This document shows positions 33,076-44,500 of a DNA stretch of 64,000 nucleotides, one piece after another; the first letter of the stretch is position 1; every line of letters begins with the position of its first letter. The notes below the pieces were generated by a model. The model did not search any database and was not told where the DNA came from. It was given only the letters and a program-made list of their open reading frames with translations. Source of the stretch: Streptomyces fuscichromogenes (GTDB taxonomy: Bacteria > Actinomycetota > Actinomycetes > Streptomycetales > Streptomycetaceae); assembly GCF_014645815.1 (NCBI RefSeq), contig NZ_BMML01000002.1, positions 635,924 to 699,923 of the forward strand, given 5' to 3'. A program made the position numbers and the translations under genes.

Positions 33076-36000
33076 TCAGGTGTAGTAGCCGCTGCAGTCG
33101 ACGATGAAGTCGACGGTGCCGTCGCTGTTGTTGTAGATGCTGATCTGTCCGTTGGTGTCGGTGGGGGTGAGGGTGAGGTTGGCGAGGGTGTCGCCGGTGC
33201 CCCAGTTGACGCTGCTGGTGGCGGGTTTGCCGACGGCCGTGGGGTAGGCGATGGCGTAGCCGCTGCCGGTGGGGCCGGTCACGGTGAGCAGGGCGGCGAG
33301 GGTCGGGGTGGTGGCCGCGGTGACCTGCTGGGTGGTGCTGGTGGAGAGGGTGTAGGTGCTCAGGGAGGCCACCGGGCTGGAGCTTCCGCCGAGGCCGCTA
33401 CGGGTGTCGACGAGGCGGGTGGGGTTGATGGTGTGGAACTTCTGGCCGGTGGTGCTGGTGGTGTAGTAGCCCGAGATGTCGGCGATCACGGCGGTGGCGT
33501 TGCTGTGGACGGAGATGGTGATGGTTCCGGAGGTTCCGATGGGGACGTCGCCGGAGAGTGAGGCGATGGCGTTGCCGGTGTTGAAGCTGAGGCTGGTGTC
33601 GGCGCTGGGGGCGTATCCGGTGGCGTAGGCCTGGAGGAAGCCGGTGCCGGCGGCATTGGCGGCGGCGAGGTTGACGGCGACCGCGGTGGCGTTGCCGGGC
33701 ACGCCGTTCAGCCCGGTGACCTGGAGGGTGAAGTTGGTGCCGACGGCCACGGTGCCGGTGCTGGTCAGGCTGGTGTGGGCGACGCTGGAGCGGGTGTCCA
33801 GGGCGCGGACCGCGCTGCTCAGCGGGGTGTAGGTCTGGTTGCCGGTGAGGGTGGCGTCGCTGGTGAAGTAGCCGGTGAGGTCGACGACGAGGGCGGCGGT
33901 GCCGCTGCTGGTGTCGAGGTGGGTGTAGAGGTCGATCTTGCCGTCGTTGCCGACGGGGACGATCTGGTAGCCGGTTCTGGTGGTGCTCTCGGTGAAGTTG
34001 GCCGACGAGGTGTAGGGGCGCTGGGTGCCGTCGGCGTAGGTGGTGACGTAGCCGTGGTCGGTCTCGGCGGTGACGGTGACGTCGACGGCGACCGCGGTGA
34101 CGGTGCTGGGGACGGTGGTGGGGGCGCCGCTGACCGGTGTGGTGACGGTGTCGCCCGCGATCTTGAGGTGGGTGACGGAGTCGGAGGTGACGGTGCTGGC
34201 ACCGGCGGTGATGCCGCTGGTGTAGGTGAGCAGGCTGCTGCTGCGGGTGTCGAGGATGCGGGTGGGGGTGACGGCCTGGTGGTAGCCGGCCGGGGTGTAG
34301 GGCTGGGCCGGGGGTACGACGGCGCCGGTCCAGGTGCGGGCGCGGGCGAGTTCGCCGCTGAAGTAGTCGGTGCGGGCCGAGGCGTTCAGGGCGTCGCCGA
34401 GCTGGAAGTTGCCGCTCGCGCCGGTGCTGGGGGCGGTGTGGTTGCCGGTGGCGACGAAGACGTCGTCGACGTAGAGGTTCATGACGCCGGTGGTCTTGTC
34501 GTAGGTGGCGGTCAGGTGGGCCCAGGTGCCGAGGTGGACGGTGCCGCCGGTGACGGTGTCGAAGGCCCAGGCGGTGCCGGCGCCGGTGTTGAGGCTGAAC
34601 TGCCAGCCGTCCGTGGTGGACAGGAGCAGGATGCCGGAGTCGGCGCTGCCGCTCTGGGAGAGGACGGCGCCGCCGTAGGCGGTGGGGTCGGCCCAGACGG
34701 AGACGGTGAAGGACTTGGTCAGGTCCAGGGCCTTGCCGCCCTGGAGGTAGTCGTGGTCGGTGGCGTCGAGCTGGACGTCGGGGTCGAAGAGGCCGCCTTC
34801 GGGGGCGGTGACGCCGCTGGTGCCGGTCAGGGTGATCGCGCTGGCCGAGTCGTCGGCGGTGAGGGCGGTGGTGTCGTAGTCGTTGAGCGGCCAGTCGTGG
34901 GTGTCGGTGCTCAGGGCCTGGCCGGTGGGGGTGGTGAAGGTGGCGGTGCTGCCGGAGAGGGTCATCTCGTGGGCGGTGGCGGTGGCGGTGCCGGTGCTGC
35001 TGACGGTCCACAGGTCGGGCGTGGCGTCGTTGTTGACGTCGGCGGCCTGGAGGGTGGGCTGGCTGACCGAGTCCCAGCCGGTGGTGGCGGCTTCGACGGA
35101 GGTGAGGGTGGTGTCGGTGGCGCCGTTGGAGAGGGAGTCGTAGGTCAGGGTCTGGAGGTTGGCGGGGCTGAGGTACCAGAGCTGGCCGTGGGAGGGGTCG
35201 CTGGTGTCGGTGCTGGTGTCGCGGGCGAACAGCTCGGGCAGGCCGCTTGCGTCGAGGGTGCTGGTGACGGTCCAGCCGCTCCAGTCGGTGGTGCAGGCGG
35301 CGCTGGTGCTGGTGTTCTGGGCGAGGCAGTACGGGTTGTAGTCGGCCAGGTCGGTGGCCTGGTCGGCACCCGGGTACAGGGCCGCGCCCACGTCGGAGGG
35401 CTCGTCGTAGAGGGAGCCGTTGATCAGCAGCAGGAGGTCGGGGTAGCCCGTCGAGGCATCGCCGTTGACGGTGTTGTAGAGGCTGCCGCCGGTGGCGAGG
35501 GAGGTGGCGGGAGTGGTGGTGTCGGTGGTGGTGCCGTCGTCGTTGAAGGTGGTGGTGGTCAGGGCGAAGACGCCGGTGGAGTTGGTGACGGGGAGGGAGT
35601 CGACGGGCTGGAGGTCGGTGCCGTCGCCCTGGCCGCGCAGGATCTCGCCGCTGACGGCGCCGGTGGCGGTGTCGTAGCCGTAGTCCAGGACGTCGTTGAA
35701 GCCGGAGCCGGTGAAGAAGTGGCCGGTGATGGCCTCGGTGCCGGTGAAGGAGGTGGCGGTCTGGGTGGTGGAGACGCCGTTGCCGTCGATGCCGATGTTG
35801 CGGGCGACCGCGTTGATCTTGCCGCTTCCGGTGCCGGTGGCCTGCCAGAGTCCGGCGGGCAGGGAGTTCTTGCCGCCGGTGGTGAGCAGGTCGGCGTTGC
35901 CGTCGCCGTTGAGGTCGCCGGTGGTGGCGGTGGCGGGGGCCTGGGCGATGAACCGGTAGTCGTAGGTGTCACCGATGTTGCCGCTGGTGCCGACGGCGGT

Positions 36001-38166
36001 GACGGTCAGGACGCCGGTCTGGGTGGTCGGCTTCAGGGAGATGGTGGCGGTGTAGGGACTGGTGGTGGCGGCGGTGACGCTGACCGGGTTGCCGCCGTTG
36101 AGCTGGTAGCGGTAACTGCCGGGCGCGCTGCTGGTGTTGGTGTCCGTGATCGTGAAGCTCGCGGCCGTGCCCACCGTGCACTGGCTGTCGCCGGAGGGGC
36201 TGTCGGTGAGCTCGGAGCACTGGCTCGTGGTGGATGTGACGGGGGTGATGGTGGGGGCGCCGGGAGCGGTGGGGTCGTAGTAGAAGTGGCAGGTCTTAGA
36301 CTGACTGCTCGTCAGATCCTGGTCGGTGACGGTGAGATACCAGGCGAACTCGGTCTTCGCGGTCAGCGCCAGGAAGGGTCCCGAGCTGCTGGTGTGGGAG
36401 TAGAGGGTGCTCGCGGTGGTGCCGCTGGTGGCGTTGATGGCCCGGGTGTAGGTGGCGTTGCTCGCCATGTTCTTCAGGGTGAAGTTCGCGGTGAGCGGGC
36501 TGGTGGTGCCGTCCGGGTCGGACACCCCGGCCCGCAGGGTGACGTCGCCCAGGCCCAGCGAGGTGGGGGTGGCGGCGGTGCAGCTGGTGCTGGGGCTGGT
36601 GGTCAGCGAGGTCGGGGTGTTGGGCTTGTGGTCGTAGGTGGTGGTGATGGTGGCCTGCTTGCTGAACTGCTTCCAGGCCAGGTCGTCGCCCTCGTCGGCG
36701 GCCTTCAGCTCGAAGGTGGCCTTCGACCACTTGCCGGCGGCGGCCTGCTCCATGAGCGTGTGGATGTCGAAGGTGACGTCCGCGGGCCCGCACGAGGTGG
36801 ACCAGCCGTGGGCGACGGTCTGGGAGTCGAGTTCGCCGAGCGAGAGGTGCTTGGGCTGGTTGTTCCACGTGGTGCTGGAGGAGATCGGGTTGGTCGCGTA
36901 GAGGTCGACTTCCTCCTTGGTGCAGGACGCCGACCAGTTCTCGTAGAAGGAGATGTCGGAGGAGACGATGTCGTCCGCGCCCCAGACACCGCTGTGGATG
37001 CTGGTCTGGAAGTAGGCCCGGTTGGTGGAGACGTCGGAGGTCCAGTCGGTGTAACCGACGTGCAGGGGGCCGGGGGTGGAGGTGGCGGGCTTGTAGAACG
37101 CGGTGCTGGGCCACTCGCTGTCGACGAACGCCCATGCCTGGACGGTGTCGGTCTGGCCGGACGCGGTGAAGGACGGGTCGATGTAGACCGGGTAGACGGT
37201 CTTCTTCCCTCTCAGCAGGGTGCGCTGTGGTGACAGGCTGATGTGCCCGCGGTGGTAGGCGGCCTTCAGGCTCGTCCTGCGGGCGCCGTCGCCCGGCGAG
37301 GCGGGACTGGAGGCGAGGGGCACGCCACTGCGCCTGTCGACGGTCTGCCCGGTGCGCGGGTCGGTGGTCTTCGGGGTGTTCGCGGCGGGTCGGCTGGAGT
37401 CCCACATGGTGGGGGCGGTGGCCGAGAACACGGTCCGCCCGGCGTGGTCCTCGGCGGTGATGTCGCCGGCCGCGTCACTGGCCAGGGTCACGCCCGTGGC
37501 CTTGGTGGCCAGGTTCAGGTCGGTGAGTGCGGGGTTGGTGGCGGCGGTGGCGTTCCTGACGACCAGGACCTCACTGAACCCGCCGGTGTCCTGCGCGGTG
37601 ACCGCGAGGTCCACATCCGGCAGGACGTCGTGGTACGTCGCCGTGGCACCCGACAGCGTGGGCGTGCGCAGGGTGAACGCCGAGGAGAGGGAGACGGCCA
37701 GGGAGCCGCTGCCGGCCCGCATGACCGCCAGCGGGGCTCCCGTGCCGCCGCCGGACAGGGCCAGTGAACTGGTCGACACCTTGGGGGAGATGGTGCCGTC
37801 CGCGGCACGCACCAGCGTCGGGTCCAGGCTCTTCCAGCTGCCGTGGACCAGTTTGCGGACCGGGGCGATGGTCTGTCTGAGCGTCAGCGTGCCGTTCGGG
37901 TTCGCGGTGAGCGTCGAGGAGTCCGTCGTCTCCGCCGTCGCCTGGACCGCCTTGCCGGTCGACCGGGCCTTCGCCAGGGCCTGCGCCTCACTCAGCCCGC
38001 GGGAAGCGCGGGCCGACGAGTGAGGTGTCCCGCCGGTGTGCGACGTGGTGGCCGCTTGGGCGAGGCCGGGAAGACCCACGGCGCCCGAGACCGCGAGAGC
38101 GGTAGCACCGACGAATATGCGGCGCGCCCACGAACGGGGCAGAGACGTCCGCGAATTCCTTTGCAC
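33076..38166 (-). CDS. Giant secreted LamG / FG-GAP / DNRLRE-like repeat protein
   Basis: A 1696-residue exoprotein. GTG 38166 follows a GGGGGGAAAG site and gives a signal peptide (RRIFVGATALAVSGAVGLPG, cleavage near LAQA). About residues 330-560 form a DNRLRE-like region (SDISFYENWSASCTKEEVDL; SSTTWNNQPKHLSLG). Two FG-GAP calcium-loop motifs follow (GDLNGDGNADLL, ADVNNDATPDLW). A LamG jellyroll is near 1180-1330 (KSFTVSVWADPTAYG; GTWAHLTATYDKTTGVMNLY). Three C-terminal repeats of about 130 residues start PTRILDTR, VRALDTR and PTRLVDTR and end DLTGYFT, DISGYYT and DCSGYYT. It is divergent from the RHS gene and probably works with it at the cell surface. Biochemical role unknown. Confidence 0.85.
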   Translation of the reverse strand: MQRNSRTSLPRSWARRIFVGATALAVSGAVGLPGLAQAATTSHTGGTPHSSARASRGLSEAQALAKARSTGKAVQATAETTDSSTLTANPNGTLTLRQTIAPVRKLVHGSWKSLDPTLVRAADGTISPKVSTSSLALSGGGTGAPLAVMRAGSGSLAVSLSSAFTLRTPTLSGATATYHDVLPDVDLAVTAQDTGGFSEVLVVRNATAATNPALTDLNLATKATGVTLASDAAGDITAEDHAGRTVFSATAPTMWDSSRPAANTPKTTDPRTGQTVDRRSGVPLASSPASPGDGARRTSLKAAYHRGHISLSPQRTLLRGKKTVYPVYIDPSFTASGQTDTVQAWAFVDSEWPSTAFYKPATSTPGPLHVGYTDWTSDVSTNRAYFQTSIHSGVWGADDIVSSDISFYENWSASCTKEEVDLYATNPISSSTTWNNQPKHLSLGELDSQTVAHGWSTSCGPADVTFDIHTLMEQAAAGKWSKATFELKAADEGDDLAWKQFSKQATITTTYDHKPNTPTSLTTSPSTSCTAATPTSLGLGDVTLRAGVSDPDGTTSPLTANFTLKNMASNATYTRAINATSGTTASTLYSHTSSSGPFLALTAKTEFAWYLTVTDQDLTSSQSKTCHFYYDPTAPGAPTITPVTSTTSQCSELTDSPSGDSQCTVGTAASFTITDTNTSSAPGSYRYQLNGGNPVSVTAATTSPYTATISLKPTTQTGVLTVTAVGTSGNIGDTYDYRFIAQAPATATTGDLNGDGNADLLTTGGKNSLPAGLWQATGTGSGKINAVARNIGIDGNGVSTTQTATSFTGTEAITGHFFTGSGFNDVLDYGYDTATGAVSGEILRGQGDGTDLQPVDSLPVTNSTGVFALTTTTFNDDGTTTDTTTPATSLATGGSLYNTVNGDASTGYPDLLLLINGSLYDEPSDVGAALYPGADQATDLADYNPYCLAQNTSTSAACTTDWSGWTVTSTLDASGLPELFARDTSTDTSDPSHGQLWYLSPANLQTLTYDSLSNGATDTTLTSVEAATTGWDSVSQPTLQAADVNNDATPDLWTVSSTGTATATAHEMTLSGSTATFTTPTGQALSTDTHDWPLNDYDTTALTADDSASAITLTGTSGVTAPEGGLFDPDVQLDATDHDYLQGGKALDLTKSFTVSVWADPTAYGGAVLSQSGSADSGILLLSTTDGWQFSLNTGAGTAWAFDTVTGGTVHLGTWAHLTATYDKTTGVMNLYVDDVFVATGNHTAPSTGASGNFQLGDALNASARTDYFSGELARARTWTGAVVPPAQPYTPAGYHQAVTPTRILDTRSSSLLTYTSGITAGASTVTSDSVTHLKIAGDTVTTPVSGAPTTVPSTVTAVAVDVTVTAETDHGYVTTYADGTQRPYTSSANFTESTTRTGYQIVPVGNDGKIDLYTHLDTSSGTAALVVDLTGYFTSDATLTGNQTYTPLSSAVRALDTRSSVAHTSLTSTGTVAVGTNFTLQVTGLNGVPGNATAVAVNLAAANAAGTGFLQAYATGYAPSADTSLSFNTGNAIASLSGDVPIGTSGTITISVHSNATAVIADISGYYTTSTTGQKFHTINPTRLVDTRSGLGGSSSPVASLSTYTLSTSTTQQVTAATTPTLAALLTVTGPTGSGYAIAYPTAVGKPATSSVNWGTGDTLANLTLTPTDTNGQISIYNNSDGTVDFIVDCSGYYT

Positions 38167-38598
38167 TTTCTTTCCCCCCAAATATTCATACCGATGGAAA
38201 ATTCCGCACGCTATGCCCCGGCGCGGGTTGGCGTCCCCTCGCGCGATCGTCAATGTTTCGCAAAGATCCCTTGGCGTCCAATTGGCGATCCGTCGCGGCG
38301 GCCGCCTCTCATGGGGAACCCATAGATTCCGGATTTGATGCGAGTGGGGCCGCGCCACCGTATGAGTAACTGGCGTCCTGACGTGGAGATCTGTGACTCA
38401 GATCACAGCATGTACATGCCTTGAATGTCTCTTTCTGGCGAAGTTTGTGGACCTTCTCGGCTTCGTTTTTTCCCACTCCTTATTCAACTGGATTGAACCT
38501 TCATGTATCTCTTTCCGTCGGGCGGGCGAATGCCGGTTCGGTCATGTGCCGAGGCGGCCGTTCGGTATTTCGCCATGTCGTCATGACGAGGGGGAGTC
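38167..38598. other. Divergent regulatory region of the two giant exoproteins
   Basis: The 432 bases between the LamG and RHS starts are clearly AT-richer than the rest of the window (for example 38400-38530) and hold no gene. They contain the Crp-like site at 38391-38408. Such AT-rich divergent promoters are typical of developmentally controlled Streptomyces surface genes. Confidence 0.6.
38391..38408. promoter_or_regulatory. Crp-like binding site
   Basis: CTGTGACTCAGATCACAG contains TGTGA-N6-TCACA, the classic Crp half-site arrangement, and on the minus strand fits GTG-N6-GNCAC, which I recall as the consensus for Streptomyces Crp. It is 225 bases upstream of the LamG start and 190 upstream of the RHS start, in the shared promoter region. 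Confidence 0.5.
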
Positions 38599-41500
38599 GT
38601 GTCCGGTAGACGTGCGCGCGGAAACAGCGGAGCGGCAGGAGCCCGGTACCGGCGCACGGCCGGGAGGCTCCTGGCGGGGTGGGCCGCGGTGCTGGCCTGG
38701 TCGCTGTGTCTGAGCGTGGCCTTCGGGGCGACGGCCACCGCGCTGACCTTGTCATCGGCGACGGCCGGCAAGCCGGCCGCGAAGCCGAAGGCGGATCTGG
38801 GCCGTTCGGTCACGGGTCTGAAGCCCGTTCCGCACAAGCGTGTTCGTCTCTCCGATGCCACCCGGCACACGGTCGTACCGACCCGGACGGCGTGGCCGAC
38901 CGCCAAGGCCGGGACCCTGAAGCTCGCGGCGCCGAAGCACTCGGCGACCACGGGCTCCAAGGCCACTGCGGCGGGAACACCGGTGTGGGCACAGGCGGTT
39001 GCTCCTCGCAAGGGCGGCTATGCCGGCCCGTCGACGGTGCGGGTTTCGGTCCGGTCGCGGTCGCTGTCGAAGCGGCTGGGCGTGTCCGGTCCGGTCTGGT
39101 CCTTGGCTGCCGCGTCGAGCGGTGCGAGCGCCGTGTCGGGGGCGGGCCGCATGAAAGTGGGCCTGGACTACGGTGCGTTCAGCCAGGCGCTCGGCGGTAA
39201 CTACGCTTCCCGGCTGCGTCTGGTGGAGCTGCCCGCATGCGCGCTGACGATGCCTCAACTCGCCAAGTGCCGTGCGCAGACGCCGCTGACGTCCCTCAAC
39301 GATCCCAACAAGGCGACTGTCTCCGCCGATGTCACGCTCGCCGGTACGGGCTCGGTGAAGAACGCCGCGGCAAGCACGGCGGGGGCTGCTGTTTCGGCTG
39401 TCTACACCGGTTCGGTCGCCGGGACTGCGACGGCGCAGGCGGCCTCGACGTCCGGTGCGGCCACCGTGATCGCGGCTACGGACTCGACCGGTCAGGAGGG
39501 CGGAGGCGGCGGCAACTACGCCTCGACTCTGTCGTCCGCGGGCTCTTGGGCGCAGTCGGGTTCCTCGGGTGCCTTCACCTACACCTACAAGGTGGAGTCA
39601 CCGGCGGCCACGACGTCGCTGGCCCCGGACGCCTCGCTGTCCTACAACTCCAGCAGCGTGGACGGGAAGACGGCCAACACCCAGGCCCAGTCGTCCTGGG
39701 TGGGTGACGGCTGGACCACCCAGGACTCCTTCGTGGCACAGGAGTTCACGCCCTGTGCCGACTCCCCCGAGGGCAGCGCCGGTTCGGTGACCACGTCGGA
39801 CGAGTGCTACGACGGCCCGATCCTGACCATGTCGTTGGACGGCTCCTCGACGTCGATCGTCTATGACAAGGACACCTCGACCTACAAGCTGTCCGACGAC
39901 AACGGCGAGACCGTCACGAAGGTGACCGGTTCGTCCAACGGATCCGGCACCTACGACACGTCGTACTGGGTGATCACGGAGCGGGACGGCACGAAGTACT
40001 ACTTCGGCCGCAACGAGCTGCCCGGCTGGGCGTCGGGGAACGACACGACGAACTCGGTGGACTCCGAGCGGGTGTACGCCGCCCACTCCGGTGATCCCTG
40101 CTACGACTCCACGGCCACCAGCAGCTACTGCACGATGGCCTACAAGTGGCACCTGGACTACGTCACCACCCCCACCGGCGACGCCATGGCGTACTACTAC
40201 AAGCAGGACACCAACTACTACGGCGCCCACAACGGGGACTCCGAGGTCAAGTACGTGCGTGACTCCTACCTCGCGCACATCGACTACGGCTTCACGACCG
40301 CCACCGGCCCCTACGGCACCGTCCCCGACAAGATCGTGTACGGCGCGTCGGTGCGCTGCACCTCCACCAGCAGCAACTGCGGCAGTTCGGAGACCTCCTC
40401 CAACGCCTCCTACTACCCCGACGTCCCCTACGACCTGATCTGCGCCTCCGGGGCCACCTGCAGCGCGCACGGACCGTCGTTCTTCTCCACCGTCCGCCTC
40501 ACCTCCATCACCACGCAGCAGTACTCGGTGTCCTCCAGCGGGTACGTCACGGTCGACTCCTACGCGCTGACGCAGACGGAGCCCTCCACCGGGGATGCGA
40601 CGAGTGCGACGCTGTGGCTGTCCTCGGTGCAGCGGACCGGTGCGGACACCACGGCGGGCGGTTCGACCTCGTCGATCGCCATGCCGGCGGTGAAGTTCAC
40701 CGGCTCCGCCCTGGAGAACCGGGTGAGCACCGCCACCTACCCGGGCCTGTTCCGCTACCGCATCACGGCGATCACCAACGAGTTGGGCGGCGTGACGGGT
40801 GTCTCCTACACGCTGCCGACCGCCTGCTCGACCTCGGCTACCCCGTCCTCGAACACCGCCTCCTGCTTCCCCGAGTACTGGACGCCCAGCGGTTACATCA
40901 GTCCGATGCTGGACTGGTTCAACAAGTACGCGGTGCAGGAGGTGTTGGAGACCGACACCACCGGTGGTTCGGCGGCGAAGGAGACGGACTACTCCTACAG
41001 CGGTGCGGCCTGGCACTACGACGACGACGAGACCACCAAGGCGAAGTACCGCACCTATGGGCAGTGGCGTGGCTACCAGCAGGTGACCACGACCACGGGT
41101 AACGGTTCGGGTGATGCCCAGACCAAGCAGGTCGACTCCTACTACCAGGGCATGGACGGCGACTGGCTCTCGTCCACCTCGACCCGCAGCGTCCCGCTCA
41201 CCGACTCCCAGGGTGGCAGCCACACCGACTCCCCGGAACTCGCCGGGCGGATACTGGAGTCCGCCTCCTACCTCGGCAACGGCGGGGGCGTCGACCACTC
41301 CACCATCACCTCGTACTGGATCTCTGCCGCCACCGCGACCCGTACCCGGTCCGGCCTGCCGGACCTGACCGCCAAGGCGAGTGGGACCGCGGAGGAGTGG
41401 ACCCGCCAGCGGCTGACCGACAAGGGCAGCACGAGCTGGCGGTACAACGAGACCGACACGACGTACGACGCCACCCGTTCCGACGACGACTTCGGCCTGC

Positions 41501-44500
41501 CGACCTACACCTACACGCACACTGTGCCGGCCGACACCGACTACGACCGGTGCACCGCCACCACCTACGCCCCCGCCAACACCAGCGCCAACCTCGTCGG
41601 CCTGGTCTCCTCCACCGAAGAAGACTCGGTGGCCTGCTCGGGCTTCACCGAGGGCTCCACCGCCTCCGTGCCCAACGGGCTGAACACCCTGGGTGCACCG
41701 GCCAGTGTCAACCGCCCTGACCAGGTCGTCTCCGCCATCCGCACGTTCTACGACGACGCCACCTTCTCCACCACGTTCCCGCAGTCGGCCGCCCCGACGA
41801 CGGGGCTGGTCACGATGGTCCGCAAGGCCACCGACTACGGCTCGGGCGCGTTCACCTGGCGGACCACGGCGAGGAACACCTACGACAGCACCTACCACCG
41901 CCTGTCCGGGACGACCGACGGCAACGGCAACACCACCACGACCAGCTACACGGTCAACTCCGCCTACCTGACCACTGGTCAGACGGTGACCCAGCCCACG
42001 GTGAGCGGGGTTGTCCACGCCGCCAGCGCGACCCTCGATCCGGAACGCGGGCTCACTCTCACCAGCACCGATGTCAACCATGTGGTGACGACCGTCCAGT
42101 ACGACGCGCTGGGCCGGGCGACGTCGGTGTGGAAGAACTCGCGCGCGACCACTTCGCTGGCGAACCTCACCTACACCTACACGCTGTCCGGCACCTCCCT
42201 GTCGGGCGTGGTGACCAGCACCCTCAACGACAACAGCGGTTACCTCACCTCGGTCAGTATCGAGGACTCCCTGGGCCGCACCCGCCAGATCCAGACCTAC
42301 ACGCCCCAGGGCGGCCGTCTGATCGACGACACCCTGTACGACTCGCGCGGCTGGACGGCGAAGAAGAACAACGACTACTGGGACTCCACCACCACCCCGA
42401 CGCTGGCGCTGGACTCGGTGGCCGACAACCAGGTCGCCGACCAGGACGTGTACACCTACGACGGGCTCGGCCGGCAGGTCTACGACATCTCCGAGAAGAA
42501 CGCCTCGGTCGTCTCGACCACCACCACGGTCTACAACGGCGATGCCACCACCGTCATCCCGCCCACGGGCGGCGTCACCAAGACCACCCGCACCGACCCG
42601 CTCGGCCGCACCGGCGAACTCGACGAATACACCACCGCACCCACCCTCACCACGCCGCTGAACGCCGCCACCGGCATTTTCTACCTGACCGGCGGTGCTA
42701 CCACCGCCACCACCTACGGCTTCGACGGGCACAACCAGCAGTCCACCGTCACCGACGCCAAGAACCAGGTGTGGACCAACACCTATGACCTGGCTGGTGA
42801 GGTGGTCTCCACGACCGACCCGACCGCCGGCACCTCCACGATGGCGTACGACGCGGACGGGAACCTTCTGCAGACCAAGGACTCCCGCGGCGATTACGTC
42901 TCCTACACCTACGACGCGCTCGACCGGAAGACGGGCGAGTACGCCGCGGCGACCGCCGATCAGACCGCGTACACGTCGACCAGCTCACCGGGCAACCAGA
43001 CCGCGGCCTGGGTGTACGACAACGCCGACACCGCGATCTCCGGGATGACCTATCCGGTCGGACACGTCACCACCGCGACCTCGTACAGCGGCGGCTACGC
43101 CTACGTCCAGCAGGCCGTGAACTTCAACGTGTTCGGTGAGTCCCTGGGCGAGGAGACCATCATCCCCTCCGGCGCACAGGGCAGTGTCCTGGGCAAGACG
43201 TGGAAGATCACGCACTCCTACACCAGCGTCAACGGGCTGCTGTGGACCGACGGTTACGCGCTGGGCGGCGGACTGCCGGCCGAGACCGTCACCCACGGCT
43301 ACAACAACGACGACGAACCCAACGCGCTGGCCACCAGTGCCTACAGCTACCTGCAGAGCACCACTTACAGTGCCTACGACCAGGTCGCCCAGGTCCAGCT
43401 CGGCTCCGCCACCTCCTACGCCGCCGTCACCGACAGCTACGACGCCCACACTGCCGACCTGACCGACCAACTCGTCACCCGTTCCACCACCAGCCCCTCC
43501 AGCGTCGACGAGACCGCCTACAAGTACGACCTGTCCGGGAACGTCACCAGCCAGACCGAGACCCGTTCCGGCTCCAGCAGCACGGCCGAGACCCAGTGCT
43601 ACGCCTACGACCCCCTCGACCGCCTCACCAGTGCGTGGACCACCGCCTCGACCGCCACGGACACCTGCAACGCCACGCCCACCAGCAGTGACCACAGCAT
43701 GGTCGGCGACGGCATCAGCGGCGGCACGTACTGGACCAGCTGGACCTACGACGACATCGGCAACCGGCTCACCCAGACCCAGCACACCGTCTCCGGCACC
43801 GGCAACGACACCCTCACCACCAGCGCCTGGTCCAGCACCCAGCCCAACACCCTCACCGGCACCACCAACACCGGTGGCAACACCAGCTCCACCAGCTACA
43901 CCTACGACGCCGCCGGCAACACCAAAACCCGCACCACCGGCACCGGCGACCAGACCCTCACCTGGAACAACGCCGAACAGCTCACCAACATCTCCAACAG
44001 CACCACCGGCACCACCACCAGCTACATCTACGACGCCGACGGCAACCTGCTCCTCCAGATCGACCCCGGCACCACCACCCTCTACCTCGGCAGCGAACAG
44101 ATCACGCTGAACGACTCCGCCGGCACCGCCACCGGCGTGCGCTACTACACCGCCCCCGGCGGCGCCACCATCGTCCGCACCGGTACGGGCACCAACTACG
44201 GCTTCGAACTCGCCTCCGACCAGCACGGCACCAACACCCTCTCCCTCGACAACACCGCGCAGACCCCCACCTGGCGCCAGTTCGACCCCTACGGCAACGC
44301 CCGCGGTACCACGACCACCTGGGCCGACAACCGCACCTTCCTCGACAAGACCACCGACACCACCACCGGCCTCACCGACATCGGCGCCCGCGAATACGAC
44401 CCCACTCTCGGCCGCTTCATCAGCCTCGACCCCGTCTTCGAAGCCACCAGCCCCCAGGAACTCGGCGGCTACACCTACGCCGGCAGCAACCCCGTCACCG

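Noticed and set aside
33775..37233. Open frame of more than 1100 codons antisense to the LamG gene
   Set aside because: It is a valine/glycine-rich low-complexity product with no domains, created by the GC3 bias of the real gene on the other strand.
39598..42732. Open frame of about 1040 codons antisense to the RHS gene
   Set aside because: Same reason: repetitive Gly/Val/Arg composition and no family; the YD-repeat protein is clearly the real gene.
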